From Heterobilharzia americana (lineage: Eukaryota > Platyhelminthes > Trematoda > Strigeidida > Schistosomatidae): a DNA stretch of 64,000 nucleotides. The stretch covers positions 161,857,276-161,921,275 of the forward strand of contig OX104127.1 of NCBI GenBank assembly GCA_944470555.2, read 5' to 3'. Shown here piece by piece: positions 1 to 11,747 of this stretch. The notes under the pieces are model-generated. The model saw only the letters and a list, made by a program, of their open reading frames with translations. It was not told where the DNA came from and did not search any database. Position numbers and translations under genes: made by a program. Each line of letters begins with the position of its first letter. Position 1 is the stretch's first letter.

Positions 1-1010
1 ACCACTGGGTGCCTTTTGTCATATTTCTTGAACGAGGCGTTCGACTGGATTTACTGTGAGGTGACACAACAACGTGACTATAGAAGAAAGACCTGAGCGG
101 ATGAGTCATGCTAATCAAACCCCTTTACTCAAACCCGTGCAGCTATATAAGAACCTAGGAAGAATTTCCATCTAAAGTAAGAGCAACTAGTGGTATCGAC
201 CAGGGATTCCCGCTATCATAGTTCCTTTTAACTTCGTCATGAACTCCCTAATTGGCACAACGGTGGGTATTTCTGGTTTCATAGTGATTGACTTACTACT
301 CGCAGGGTACTTGATGGACTTGGAAGGCGCAAACGACATTATTCCGTTGTGGGAAGACAAAATAACGGTCTTAATGAACACTTCGAGCAAAAATATGAGT
401 ATATATAGTATGGGTTTTACAACTATCAAAAGCTAAATGATGCTTCAGGACTGGTGTGCAGCCTCTCTTGAGGCTTCTGAATGACAGTGAATGTACGAGC
501 ATACCACATTGAAGTTCATTCTTGTTTTTATACAGCCGGAAGAGATATTCATTGAAGGTGGAGGATACCAAGAGATCACAGGTTTTTTGTCACTGTTTTC
601 TTCGTAGATAACCTATGTATGGTAAAACAACCGTGTGAGCAATGTCAAGGTTTAGTGAATGGATGCTAGGCAAAGAAAACAAGTTAGCCGATGAGCTTGT
701 TCGATTTTATTGTACTGTTTGTCTAGGATAAGAGTTCCACATAGCAAACTATGGGTTACCTCAACATGTGAAATGAACCAAAGTGGGATTTACTTGTAAA
801 AAGCCTCAGAGTAGTCACACTAAAGCACAGCACCGATTCGTGGTTTGAGCCGTGAACGGAAGTGTAGTGTACTTGGTTGGGGCTCCAGAGGCCTTAGTAA
901 TCAAGAGTGGGAGAATTTTGGTGAAGTAGATGAAAGCTAGCAACAGTACCGCAGATGCATTCACTCACACTCAACATTCTCACTAACGTTCGTTATCAAA
1001 TAATATCTCC
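1..1010 (+). mobile_element. RTE-like non-LTR retrotransposon, family B, heavily decayed RT to 3' end
   Basis: A reverse transcriptase remnant read across several frames. Around 195-440 the reading NFVMNSLIG, then DLEGANDIIPLWED, follows the order of the RT palm after the RQGxPLSP block, with GAND standing where YADD is expected, and MLQDW follows after a stop near 436. Around 870-975 the readings GWGSRGLSNQEW and YRRCIHS match the C-terminal end of the same family seen more clearly at 16676-17356. Stops and frameshifts are frequent and the middle (about 600-850) is hard to align, so this copy is dead. The left edge is cut by the window. RT is the enzyme that copies element RNA into DNA at the target site. 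The family name is my own label; the clade is inferred from RT and C-terminal style. Confidence 0.55.
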
Positions 1011-1027
1011 ACCTTCAACCTCGCCTG

Positions 1028-1945
1028 GCTAACTAGTTCATTAGTTACTAGCCGGTACTAAGCCCGAGTAAAGAGGGAGGTTAGGCATAGGGTTAGCAAC
1101 CCTACCCGCAAAATCAATCAACCGCTACAGAAACTTCAAAGCATAAAAGAGGGCAGGGCAGCGAAGACGGGACTTCAAGTGAACGTAGAGAAGACAGAGG
1201 TCATGAAGATACCTAACCAACAACAACAGTAACAAAAACAACAAGCACAATCACCATGACCAGGAAAAACTTAGAAGAAGTAGTTTCTTTCACCCACCAC
1301 TTAGGCAGCATCGTTTCAACTACAGGCGACACAGTCACAGATGAGGAGGTCATAGCAAGACAGGCATTCATTAAACTGAAATCAGTGTGGAGATCTTCTG
1401 CACTCCATTCAGTATAAAGCGTGAACAACATCCAGATTTTCAACAATAATGACAGTCAAGTCAGTGCTTCTGTATGACTCAGAAACTTGGCGTGTCACGA
1501 AATGCATTTCCAACAAACTACAGACATTCATTAACAGGTACCACCTACGCTCCATCGATAGTGAAGATCAGATACATGGCCAGAATAATCAGAATAAGCA
1601 ACAAGGAACTCACTCTGGCCTGCCAACGAACCAACAAAGCAAGAACCTATCACCCAAAAAATATGCAGAAGAAGAAAATGGAGATGGATTGGATTGAGCA
1701 TACACTGAGAAGGCCGACTGGGGACATCACGCGCCAGGAGAGACTCTCGAGTGGAATCCGAATGGGAAATGAAGAGTTGGTCGTCAGAGGCGAGGGTGAC
1801 ATGGAGGAGATGGTGGGAAGAGGAAGTGAAAGCTTGTGGGCAGTGGTGGAGCCAGGTTGAAAATGAAGACTAGAGAGAAGAGAGTGAAATGGTGACATGC
1901 TACTGAAGCCCTACATTCCACTAGGAACCCAAGGGACAAATAATA
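1028..1945 (+). mobile_element. RTE-like family A copy with 5' end joined to RT C-terminal part (internal deletion)
   Basis: The left 120 bases (ctagttactagccggtacta and following) match the 5' end of the copies at 7907 (minus strand) and 51628. Near 1148 the sequence jumps to the region just after the RT palm (cagcgaagacgggacttcaa), so the endonuclease and most of the RT are missing. The rest reads as the conserved C-terminal part: LLYDSETWRVTK near 1465, a run of N/K/Q-rich residues, KKKMEMDWIEHTLRRPTGDIT near 1670, then the 3' end reading gaacccaagggacaaataat. The reading frame is broken. Both element ends are kept while the middle is lost. Confidence 0.75.
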
Positions 1946-2239
1946 ATATCCCCGCCTTCACAAATGTTGTTACATTAACACAAAACTTTTCCTCTCCACT
2001 TGTAATTTGTGTGCTACTGTGGTGTTTGGCAATTTAGAGGTATGCACATCAGCAAGAGTCATAATGCTGACTCCAAGGATTAGATGAAAACAGATACCAT
2101 CCTTGTACATGTTTGGGGTAATGATTGAACATTTATATGCAGCTGAAGCTTTGGTAATTCGTAGCTTCAAATTTCAATTGTATATTCAAAAGAAAAGTGC
2201 ACAAACACTCTCTTTACTATGGCCTTAATCAGGTACTTT
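1946..2239. other. no feature recognised
   Basis: AT-rich sequence between two element fragments. Short open stretches exist on both strands but none shows a family motif, and I see no repeat structure. Confidence 0.4.
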
Positions 2240-2485
2240 ACACCTCTGTTTACACTTTATTTGTTTGTATTTTATTATGTGGTTATCGATTAGGCTTATC
2301 GGATGCCAAATCTTACAGTCCAATATACTTACTTTATAGGAACTATTGGGATACAATCTTGTGTTACGCAATGTCATTTCATTCCCCACATACACGTATC
2401 GATTAAGTCTAACCTTTGACCGGAAACTTGTCTGGAACATTTCATCATTTTACTAATATATTTATTAATGTACAGCTGCGAACAG
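2240..2485 (+). mobile_element. PLE 3' untranslated end fragment
   Basis: The right part (gaccggaaacttgtctggaa, then tttattaatgtacagctgcg) matches the far 3' end of the PLE copy at 57115-57740 (gaccggaaacaattctggaa, then catgaatgtacaac). The T-rich part before it resembles the repetitive 3' region of that copy. No coding sequence is recognisable here. Confidence 0.5.
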
Positions 2486-3345
2486 CTGAGAGTCGTCTAA
2501 TGATGATCATCTTCTCTATTACCTCCTTTTATTTTTCAATGATCAAGTAGGATTTTTTCCTTATATTATAAGTTAGGAAAGTGACTGAACTCACATTCAC
2601 CATACATGTATGACCAGATGTAATAAGTAAGGTGTCCTTCCTAGAAAATCCTAATCATCACGAAAGTCAATGGATCTGTGCTACAAGTTATCACTCTCAA
2701 CAGAAGAGGAACAACTAGTGTAGATACTTCTCAAGATCCACATCTTCTCGACAATATCTGCGCAAATTATGTAGCATTACCGAATCTCGTAATCAAGACA
2801 AGAATATGCCAAATCTTAGAATGCATATTAATACAAACACCAAACTTCAAACTGACTGCATAAAGCTGATCCACCTTTAGTACACACCTGAAAAAATTCC
2901 AGGTTTCGAGATTGAAATGTTACATACCCTAAGTAACATTAAGCAGTTACTAGAGAATTTCACAGACAGAAAGACAGACATATTCACTTTCATACATGAA
3001 ACCTCCAGCATCAAATCTTGGTCCTTTGTAGAAAAGAAATCCGAGACCAATCTAATACTAAGGAGATGCCCACATGTTCTGATTTTGAAGAATTTTGACA
3101 GTCAGGCGAATATAAGACTATTTCGAAAACATATTTACAGAAGAAACACCTAATTAAATCAGTTCGAAAGAATACATGACAAACGTAATAGCTCCCCAGC
3201 CAACAGCTAAATTCGGTGACACTGCAGGAAATTAGACTCCAAATTTTTATTGAATATTAAAGTACTTCCACAGGTTACGGAAGACCTAAACTGTGAACAA
3301 AGACAAGACTCCCGAAAAATTGGTCGACGTATTTTCACTATTATC
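2486..3345. other. no feature recognised
   Basis: AT-rich sequence with two plus-strand open stretches (2678-2863 and 2917-3153, 61 and 78 codons). Neither shows a recognisable domain or a conserved copy elsewhere in the window, so I do not call genes. Confidence 0.4.
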
Positions 3346-3403
3346 ATCTATTATAATTATTATTATTATTAACTAACATTAAAAATATTATTATTATTAT
3401 TAT
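3346..3403. repeat. (ATT)n-type microsatellite
   Basis: Imperfect TTA/ATT runs. They resemble the tails of family A elements, but no element body is attached on either side. Confidence 0.7.
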
Positions 3404-3756
3404 ACAAAGGTAGATCAAGGTTTGACCTATGGCGACTCCATCATGTAAGGTAAAGAAATGCTTCCAAGAGACAATGAATACCCAATTCACTCCAAACATA
3501 CAACATACACATTACTCAGCAATACTACTGACAACTATCATTACACAATGTCACATTGAAATATTCACAAATTCACAAAATTCATCATCCAATCATATTC
3601 ACGTTGACTGATGCACATAAATATCTCACATCAAACAATACCACCCAATCACATCACTTCACACAATTCACATCTACCACACACTCAATTTTCTTATTAC
3701 CAAATTATCTAAGTACACACATTAACTCCAATGTATAGATAAATACACCATCACAG

Positions 3757-4590
3757 GCGAAAACTAGCAAGTTGTCAGGAGAGGCGGGGTAGGGCAGGGC
3801 AGGGCAGGACAGCGAAGATGGGACTTCAAGTGAACGTAGAGAAGACAGATACGCAACAACAACAACAAGAAGCTCCAATCAACATGATCGGCAGAAACTT
3901 AAGAGAGGAAGCCTCTTTCATCCATCCTGCAAGCACTGTTTCAATTACAGGCAGCACTGACGAGCATGTCAAAGCCAGCTGGGATCGGAAGAGTAAGACA
4001 GGTGTTCATTTGCCTGAAACAAGTATGGAGATCTGCTTCATTGCACTCAGAACAAAGCGAGAACAACATCCGGATTTTAAACACCAATTCAGTCAAATCA
4101 GTGCTTCTGTATGACTCAGAGACTTGGCGCATTACGAAAAGCATTTCCAACAAACTACACATATTCATCAACAACTGCTTACGCTGGCTCCCCACTGAAC
4201 ATCAGATACATGGCCAGAATAATAAGAATAAGCAAGAAGAATTTCTGGGTGTCAACGAACCAACAAAACAAGAACCTATCATCCAACAAATATGCAGAGG
4301 AAGGAAGTGGAGATGGATTGGATTTGGCATACACTGAGAAGACCGACTAGGGACATCACGCAACTGGTCAGGCCATAGAGTGGAACCCCGATGTGAAGTG
4401 ACGAGTTGGACATCTGAGGTGAGGGTGACATGGAGAAGATCGTGTGAGGAGGAAATGAGAACTTGTGGACTGTCGTGGAACCAAGTTCAACAGATTTCAG
4501 AGAAGAGAGTGGAATGGAGATGTGCTTCTGAAGCCCTACATTCAACTAGGAAACAAAGCAACAAATAATAATAATAATAATAACACACTC
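3757..4590 (+). mobile_element. RTE-like family A, 5'-truncated copy inside the left arm
   Basis: It begins in the linker after the RT palm (gcgaaaactagcaagttgtc) and runs to the 3' tail (AAT)n at 4566-4590. Readings include LNVEKT-type sequence near 3830, LLYDSETWRITKSISNKLHI near 4105, RKWRWIG near 4303 and WRRSCEEEMRTCGLSWNQ near 4435. The frame changes several times. Its partner in the right arm (13222-14060, minus strand) shares the same truncation point, so the element was already in place when the arm was duplicated. Confidence 0.85.
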
Positions 4591-5125
4591 GAATCAACTC
4601 AAAATAAATTGATTCAAACACATTTGTGTACATACTACACAGTCATTCATCAAAGTATCCACAACAATGTAAACAACATTTCCACTCTCTCACCACATGA
4701 TAAGCAACTTCATCCCACACACTTGTCAAGGCTAAACAGTAAACATAGATTACCTAGAACATTCTATGCGTTATGCTTTCCAACATAATGTGGATTACAT
4801 CTCTTCTTATTCCTATTCTTCAAATCATTTGTGTGTTGTCATAAACCAACTGTTACATGCTCACCACATATTCCAACTGACTCAATGAATCACACTGCAC
4901 ACACACACACATACACAGAATGTCCTAACGATCACAATTTGTAGACGAAGTAGTCCACATGTATTTGTCGCTTCTCAGCATCACTGTTTTATTGATCAAT
5001 GATTTCTGACTACTTTATCTCACATTATTATCATTGGAAAGTAGTCAAACTCGAGGATAGTCTAATTGATGTGATGGATATGGACAACTTCTGAAGATGA
5101 TATCTGAGTGGCGATTGTCCATCTG

Positions 5126-5142
5126 TATGTGTGTGTGTGTGT
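5126..5142. repeat. (GT)n microsatellite
   Basis: A GT run in the left arm, matched by a CA run near 12662 in the right arm. Confidence 0.8.
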
Positions 5143-5351
5143 CAGTTCGTGGTGAGGAGTGACTAATGCTTTACTCGACTATCATCAACAGCTCCATTCA
5201 GATGTGTTGTATAGACGAGACAGGCTATGGTGATTTACTGGTCATTGTTATTTCATGTTGCTGGTGATACTTGTGTTGTGTGGTTGACCGCATGAGGGGA
5301 ATACACCTTGATGCTTAGATTGTATACAAACGTGCTAGTCGATTTGTCATA

Positions 5352-6867
5352 CATAGTTGGTTGACAGAGTGAACACAGTTGTATTCCACTTGAACATCAT
5401 GTTAGATTTTCTGGAATTAGTGGAACGTTGTAGACATGAAGTTAAAGATATTTTCTGATGACTGGTTGAATTCAGAATGAAATATGTTCGAAATTATTCC
5501 GTTGCTTATATAGGTAATCTGATGAATTCGATGATTGGCAAATCATGATTTCACAAAATCTGTACATGTCGATGAGCTCCTTCATTTTTTCAATGGATAT
5601 TTCTTCCTGATTCGTCCGCTAAAATACCCATCGAAGATTCATAGTGGCAGATATCGGCTTTAGTCTGTTCATTTCTTTTCCTTATATTCAAAAATTTTAT
5701 CAAACATTAAACCTTTGAAATTCCACCCAGCAAATATTTTTAAAAATTAATTTTCCAAATTTTATCTCTTATTTTGAATAGAAGATATTTGCTTTATGGT
5801 GGTAAATTGGTAATTCACGAGTTACTTTTACACGTTGGGTAATGAAAGAATTTGATATCTAACTAGTGGATTATGGCGTTTGGTTGCTTCCGCTCAATTA
5901 TTCAGCATACTGGTCAAGTAAATTGAAATATTTTGAATGATACACCATACTGAGATAGTCTGATTCGTTTTTCAACAAAGGGACAACCATAGTGTTACTA
6001 TAAGCTATCCCCGAAACGAATTTGGCCGGCTTCTGTTTCCAATCGACCTTGAACCGTAGAAGTGAAGCGGGTTTATCATGTTTAATTGTGTTCAGGTAGT
6101 TGCTGTATAGAATTGACTATAGTATACCTAATATACTTCAATAAATGGAACCTTTTATAATTTATGAGGTTTAAATTACCACCAAATACCTATTGGAGGC
6201 AAGTGATTGGTTTATTTTCTTTTTTAGGCTAGTTCGTAAACAGAAATTGGAATTTGTGTCCAAAGTGCTAGGAAGCATATATCAAGATAGGTAACAATGG
6301 CTCTGATCTTGTAGGTTTCTAACTATCATTAGGTACCAGTGGGTATGTAACATTACTGTGCAATGAAAAGTGTTAATCCCCTGTATTATGCTTGCTACTG
6401 GATTCTCCTTTTGTTATTTACTGAGTAATCTGTATTTTTAAGCAGCACATTTCAAGCTTGAGGTCGAAATTGTAATCATAATTCTTCGTTATGATAATTT
6501 AAAAGCCCATTGGTCCTTCTTTTTATTGGTAACCGTCTTCCTTCACAAATAAACTCACATGTGAGTTGCAATTTCTCCAATGAATACGTCTGGTACAGCT
6601 AGCAGTTATTCAGCAAATAGATTGTAAGAAGAATGACGAAATGATTAACTGTGTTTCATAGTGTAGAAATAGGTAAAATATACCTTCAGAAGGCAGAAAA
6701 CACGCATTTTTTTCAATTTCGCGCGATACCTATGAATTGATTCACAGAAAACCAATGTGGTATGGTCAATTGACGAACTTTAATAGCTGGATTTCTATGA
6801 GTCGTAAGCAAAATCTGATCATTTCTCTTGCCACTCGCATTGGACGAATATGCAGTCACGATGTACT
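5352..6867. other. no feature recognised (start of inverted-repeat spacer)
   Basis: AT-rich single-copy-looking sequence with many short T and A runs. I see no coding motif, ribozyme core or A/B boxes on either strand. Confidence 0.4.
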
Positions 6868-7907
6868 ATTATTATATTTTATTATTTTTCACTTGAGTTC
6901 CTAGTGGAATGTAGGGCTTCAGTAGCACGTCTCCATTCCACTCTCTTCTCTCCAGTCTTTTGAACCTCGCTCTAGACTGTCCACAAGCATTCATTTATTC
7001 CTCACATCATCTCAATGTCACCCTCGCTTCGGACACCCAACTCATTGTTTCCCCTTCGGATTCCACCCGAGCAACTGGCCTGGCGTTTGATGTCCTCAAT
7101 CGGTTTTCTCAGTGTATGCCCATTCCGTCTCCACTTTTTTCTGCATATTTGTTAACCTATAGGTTCTTGGTCGGTTCGTTGACACCCAAAGTTCCTTGTT
7201 GCTTATTCTTATTATTCTGGCCATCTGATTGTAGTTATCTGTAGAATTCCTCCTTCTTCTCTTCATCTGAATTATTTGTAGGTGCATACCGTGACGTAGC
7301 GTAACATTGTATCATTGTGACTTTCCTTCCTTTCCAGTTGAATCTTGCTGTCATGATCCTGATCCTGGAGGAGGAGATTGGTTCCCACTGTATGAGGGTC
7401 CTCGATGCTGTTGGGGACATCATGATAGCCACTCCAAATCTCAGTGTGCTGTGTTCATGGTTGTGGTCTGGGTAACAATATCGGAGTAGATTATTGACTG
7501 CTATCCAGTTGACAGTTTGGAGAGTTCACTTCCGTTCCATCTGGTTTCGCAGATTCCAAGCACTTCCATGCCATACCTTCTCATCTTTTTTTGCAATCTG
7601 TGAAGCCTTGCTAGGTCCATACATGGTGCGGACATCCATGTCCCCAATCTTACTTTCGCTGTCATCGAGAGACGAGAAGACACAACGGCCGACTGGCTTT
7701 TCGAAGGCTTTCACCAACTGTGTCATTTCGCCTCCCCGATTCTAGTGAGGAATAAGTTTGTTTTTTTTTCTTATATTTTCTTTGTGCTTTGAAGTTTTTT
7801 TAGCGACTGGATTTTTTTACGGGGTAGGTTTGCTAGCCGTATGCCCAGCCTTCTTTTTTTACCCGGGCTTAGGACCGGCTAGTAACTAGTGAAATAGTTA
7901 ACCAGAT
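6868..7907 (-). mobile_element. RTE-like family A with endonuclease N-terminus fused to C-terminal part
   Basis: On the minus strand the element starts at about 7907 with the family 5' end, then reads an AP-endonuclease N-terminal region: TWMSAPCMDLA and MRRYGMEVLGICETRWNGSE near 7540-7640 (the TWNVRT and ExRW blocks of RTE endonucleases), GVAIMMSP-type sequence near 7420, and FNWKGRKVTMIQCYA near 7320, broken by frameshifts. At about 7240, just after EEFYR, it jumps to the last coding block (QMARIIRISNKELW) and the 3' end at 6868. The rest of the endonuclease, the whole RT and about half of the C-terminal part are absent. This is the only copy in the window showing the endonuclease, which nicks the target DNA to prime reverse transcription. 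Confidence 0.8.
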
Positions 7908-8660
7908 GAGGTTCCCGATGTACTAGAAGAGGAAATTTCTGTTCTAAAGAACTTCCTGGTTGAAAATGGATTCCCACCACGCTTCATAGACAAACATATC
8001 AAACCTAAACCTCGCAAAGAGAACCTTACCACCGTGTTAAAAATATACTCTATACGAATTTAAACTTCAAAGGTGATTCGGCCGCTGACACTCTAAGAAA
8101 GGAGGATATCAAACTTTTTAAGAGGAACATCCTTTGCATCAACTCTGAGATTAATATTCTCTTGCCGCCCAACGATTTCTAACACCTCAGTCGAGAAACT
8201 TTCACATCTGACCACTTCTATGGGCGTATATCAATTCACTTGCTCTTGTACAGCAAAGTATATAGGTCGTTCGATGCTACTGTGATCCAAAAGGGCTTAA
8301 GAACACTATCCTTTGTGGTTACAAAGAGGTAACATTGGAGTGGATAATGAATGGTATTATTGAACACATTGTGAACACGAATCACGCTATCTTAAGAACC
8401 TCCTCGTTTAATGTCATCTAAAAAATGAAACCTCCCAAAAGCTGTATGTCTTCGTATTCTCTGCATCGCTGAAGCTCTTGCCATCCATGTGGAGAAACCT
8501 AAACTATGTACACAAAAGAAAATTGTTCAACCCGTTCTCTTTTCCTGGTCTTAGTTTTCAGTTTCTTCTATCCTCTTCTTTTGATGCTATTCACTTCTTA
8601 AGTAATTTGCTACTCATTCTTGTTGCTATGCTCTGTCTGACATTAATTGGTTTGCCATGC
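7908..8660 (+). mobile_element. Penelope-like element, 3' coding region with GIY-YIG remnant (P1)
   Basis: Readings in order: VLEEEISVLKNFLVENGFPP then RFIDKHIKPKPRKEN near 7920-8015, the post-RT linker; SDHFYGRISIHLLLYSK near 8210, a frameshifted version of the VYxFxCxCxxxYIGRT block of the GIY-YIG nuclease; EHIVNTNHAILRTSSFNVI near 8360-8420; and a C-terminal AEALAIHVEKPKLCTQKKIV-type block near 8470-8520. The frame shifts several times, so it is inactive. It starts directly where the 5' end of the minus-strand family A copy stops. GIY-YIG is the endonuclease typical of PLEs. Confidence 0.75.
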
Positions 8661-8684
8661 TTGACAATTCTTTTTTAACTATCA

Positions 8685-8855
8685 AATTGTTATACTTGAT
8701 TAGACCAAATTGATCGATCATAATCACCATATTGGCTTCTTTGTAGACGTTTCAAGTGTAAGTGGGAACAACGTTACTCATTGGGACGTAGATATTTCTG
8801 GCTGACAAAATGCGCGTCCTAAATTCTACTTGTAGCCGCTATCCACTTTTACTAA
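8685..8855 (+). mobile_element. S1 (Sm-alpha-like) retroposon fragment
   Basis: It keeps the S1 segments gaccaaattgatcgatcat, gtgggaacaacgttactcat and the 3' part of the hammerhead (atgcgcgtcctaaattctac). Hammerhead stem II is deleted, so no cleavage is expected, and the tRNA-like A/B boxes are missing. Confidence 0.6.
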
Positions 8856-8859
8856 GCAG

Positions 8860-9057
8860 TTCAAAACTGGAGTTCAACTATATCTTGCATAAATAGGAGT
8901 AATAACTAACGCATTTAGTTACAAATAAGTAAAAAGGGGTCAGCATGAACGTCGACAAAAACCAACAACAATCGTCTCAGAGCACTTTAGTGTCAAAAAC
9001 CAGTGACATGAATTTTGTAAAGAAAAACTACCCGTACTTAGCTGTATCATAAATAAA
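8860..9057. other. no feature recognised
   Basis: Short AT-rich interval between S1 and S2 copies with nothing I can assign. Confidence 0.3.
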
Positions 9058-9492
9058 TAATATTTTCAAGTTGTTATTCATTGTAGACTGACTGACATCA
9101 GTTGGAGGAATAAAGGAAACTTGGGAGCACTAGACAGCTGTTTTGTCCAACTAGTATGGGACTTCTCAGAAGTGCGCACCAACGACCCCCATCCCCCATC
9201 CCCAGGGATCAAACCAACGACCTCCAGCTTCCGTGGTCACCACGTTAATATTGAGCTACCCACTGGGTCACAATCCAATCGTCCATATTTACAACTTCTG
9301 TTAACTCACGATATAAGACAACCGCCACACAATGTCATCGTTGAGTAACTGTCTCCACGACCATCAGGCTTTTCCCCACGGGTCATGACTTCTCATTGGA
9401 AGTTGGGGAATACCTCTGGAAGCTAGTCACCCACCAATGAGCACCAGTTGAATTGAATTTTGAGGGAGTTGTGGGGATTGAGAAATATTATT
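9058..9492 (-). mobile_element. S2 hammerhead retroposon, full unit plus start of a second unit
   Basis: On the minus strand the unit runs from about 9447 to 9058. It has the 5' part with aatgagaagtcatgacccgt, a tRNA-like part with a decayed B box, a hammerhead with stem I GTGCGCACTT and core ctgagaa near 9160, and a 3' part ending in gaatgaataacaacttgaaa-type sequence. The catalytic GAAA reads AAAA. Immediately right of it (9448-9492) the 3' terminus of a further unit begins (gaattttgagggagttgtgg on the plus strand), which implies a former tandem array. Confidence 0.75.
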
Positions 9493-10069
9493 TTCAAATA
9501 ATATTTTCACAGGGATGATGAAGACAGAAATCTTTATATTAGAATGGGAAGTGAAATTTACATTCATAGCTATTCCCCCAATCTTGTATACTTTGTGGTG
9601 TATGTTTCAGAGCATTAACTTGGGTTTCGGAATAAAAGCACGATCACTGAGTATTTTCCCTATGGAAGGAACCGACATTATGCGAACATTTAAGCCAATA
9701 ACTAACACAACCATGTTCAACAGAATCCATGTTCCAATAAGTAACAAGATAGAAAAATCCAAGTGGAACAGAAAACTGTTCCCTAGTCAACTTAAAATCA
9801 CTTTTAAAGGTTACTTTTCAAGGTCACCTGCATAGATAAATCGATAAGAAATCTCGCACAATATTCAACGTAATTAATCGCCCTACTTTGTAACAACATA
9901 AAGAAATAAAATAATTAGACATAAGATAAGGCTAACAGCAAGATGGATAAGGGGAAAAAAATACAATATTTAAAAGAAAAGTATTTGAAAAAGCAACCAA
10001 AAACCACCGGAAAAATTTCTATGTACAATCTTTCTAAACTGCAGGTTCCTACTTATCTATTCTTATTTT
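9493..10069. other. no gene recognised; one 106-codon open stretch
   Basis: The open stretch at 9515-9835 (plus) has no motif I recognise and no copy elsewhere in the window. The remainder is AT-rich. Confidence 0.35.
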
Positions 10070-10320
10070 CAAGGTTGTATTCATTATAGACTGACATTGT
10101 TTAGAGGACATTTGAAAATTAGAGAGGAATGGATAACTATCTCTTCTTAGTATAAGACTCCTTGACAGTGTCTAAACATATGACCTTGCTAGGAATCGAA
10201 GACAAGATCACCAAGTCTTGCTTAGAGCTCATTACCAAGTTAGAATCTGACGATTTACACTTGCCTTCTCATATCATTTTATGATATAAGGCGACCATCA
10301 CTTTTTAACATTATGCTTAC
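10070..10320 (-). mobile_element. S2 retroposon, strongly decayed
   Basis: The order of S2 blocks is preserved on the minus strand (ttcattatagactgacattg at the 3' end, a hammerhead-position block near 10155, a tRNA-like block near 10200), but the ribozyme core and promoter boxes are no longer intact. Confidence 0.45.
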
Positions 10321-10794
10321 ATATTTATTTATTTATTTATGATATAATAATTGAACACACTACATTCATTCATCTTTCCTTACGAAAAACATTATAAAGT
10401 TGAGAACTTTAATTTCAATGGTAATAATACTGAAAATTGCATATGACAATAAGAAAGTATAATGGAAGCATTTGAAAATTAGCATATAAAGGACAAATGT
10501 TAAAAGGGGTCAAAAAAAATTCATGTTAAGTATTTTGCTCAGCTGTTTTAAGAAATACTAATCATCTTACTTTCTTTTATAGTTGAGTAAAATGACTTTA
10601 AATGGGATACTTTGCTGAAAAATTCTTTGAAATAATTTTTCACTTTTTTTATTTGTAAACTTCAGTTCATTTAAATGTAATTTTAATATTTCATAGAGTT
10701 CATATAAGAACATTGTATAGGTGACAAATTAATTAAGCATTTATTCCATTTATTAATTTCATCGACCTTCATTAATAAAAAGTACTCATTATAT
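10321..10794. other. no feature recognised
   Basis: Very AT-rich, with a TATTTATTTATT run near 10322. No motif seen. Confidence 0.35.
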
Positions 10795-11745
10795 ATTATT
10801 ATTATTTGTCCCTTGGGTTCATAGTGGAACATACGGCTTCAGTAGCATATCTTCATTCTACTCTCTTCTCTGCAAACTTTTCAACCTGTCTCCACAACTG
10901 CCCACAAGCTCTCATTTCTTCCTCATACCATCTCCTACATGTGCCCCTTGCTTCAAACGCTCAACTCATCGTTTCCCATCTGGGTTCTAATTGAGTGACT
11001 GGCCTGGCACATGATATCCCTGAATGGTCTTCTCACTACATACCCAATCCATCTCCACTTTCTTCTACTGCATACTTGTTAAGTGATAAGTTCTTGGTTG
11101 GTTTGTTACCCGGCCAGAGTTCCTCTTTGCTGATTGTCTCTGATCATCTGAGCTTCAGTAATGAGCCAGCGTAGGCAGTTGTTGATGAATATCTGTGGTT
11201 TTTTGCAAATGCTTTTCGTGAAGCGCCAAGTCTCTCAGCTATCACATGGAAGCATTAACTTGACATTGGTGTTGAAATTCCGGATGTTGTTCTCGCTGTA
11301 TGCTGAGTGCAGTAGATCTCCACACTGGTTTCAAGTTAATGAAAGCCTGTCTTGCTACCTTTCCAATCGTCGTTTTGACGTCCTCGTCTGTGCCTGTGTC
11401 GCCTGTAGTTGAAACGGTGCTGCCTAGGCAGATGGGTAGGTGGAAGCGGCTACTTCTTTTAAGTTTCTCCCTTTCGTGGTGATCGGAGCTTGTTGTTGGT
11501 AATGGTGGTGGCGTTGGTTGGTTATCTGTCTGTCTATGTCTTCTCTACGTTCACTTGAAGTCTCGTCTTCACTGCCCCGCCTCTCCTGTCAACTTGTTAG
11601 TTTTTGTCTGTAGATCTTCGAGTTTGTGTGACATTATAAATGGGTCGTCCGCGAAATTTAAATCTTCGTATTTCCCTCTTCTCGTTCCTCACAGCTTGTT
11701 GCGTGATCCAGTCCACCACAATCAGGAAGATCATCGGTGACAAAA
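10795..11745 (-). mobile_element. RTE-like family A, 5'-truncated copy with RT motif region (A4)
   Basis: The minus-strand tail is (AAT)n near 10800 and the body runs up to about 11745. It reads the RT block MIFLIVVDWITQQAVRN near 11710, an FADD-like position near 11640, then the ExTLGL-type linker and the C-terminal block. Frames are broken. The truncation point abuts an S2 copy that begins at about 11748. Confidence 0.8.
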
Positions 11746-11747
11746 TA

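Larger units (their letters stand above)
3454..5351 (+). repeat. left arm of a 1.9-kb inverted repeat
   Basis: This segment matches the reverse complement of 12458-14367 almost base for base, with scattered substitutions and a few small indels. The match starts at agaaatgcttccaagagaca on the left and ends at gatttgtcata on the right. It is a composite: unrecognised sequence (3454-3756), a family A element (3757-4585), then about 760 bases of unrecognised sequence with CA/GT microsatellites (about 4888 and 5126). No obvious target duplication flanks the arm. Confidence 0.9.

Noticed and set aside
131..140. ctatataag as a promoter TATA box
   Set aside because: It lies within decayed RT coding sequence of a family B element; chance match in AT-rich DNA.
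4465..4788. 107-codon open frame conserved in both inverted arms (also 13012-13335)
   Set aside because: Its conservation follows from the duplicated DNA; it crosses the RTE tail into flank, includes the AAT microsatellite as an Asn run, and has no domain.
9515..9835. 106-codon open stretch as a small gene
   Set aside because: No motif, no conserved copy, and no splice or promoter support; length is unremarkable in the surrounding composition.
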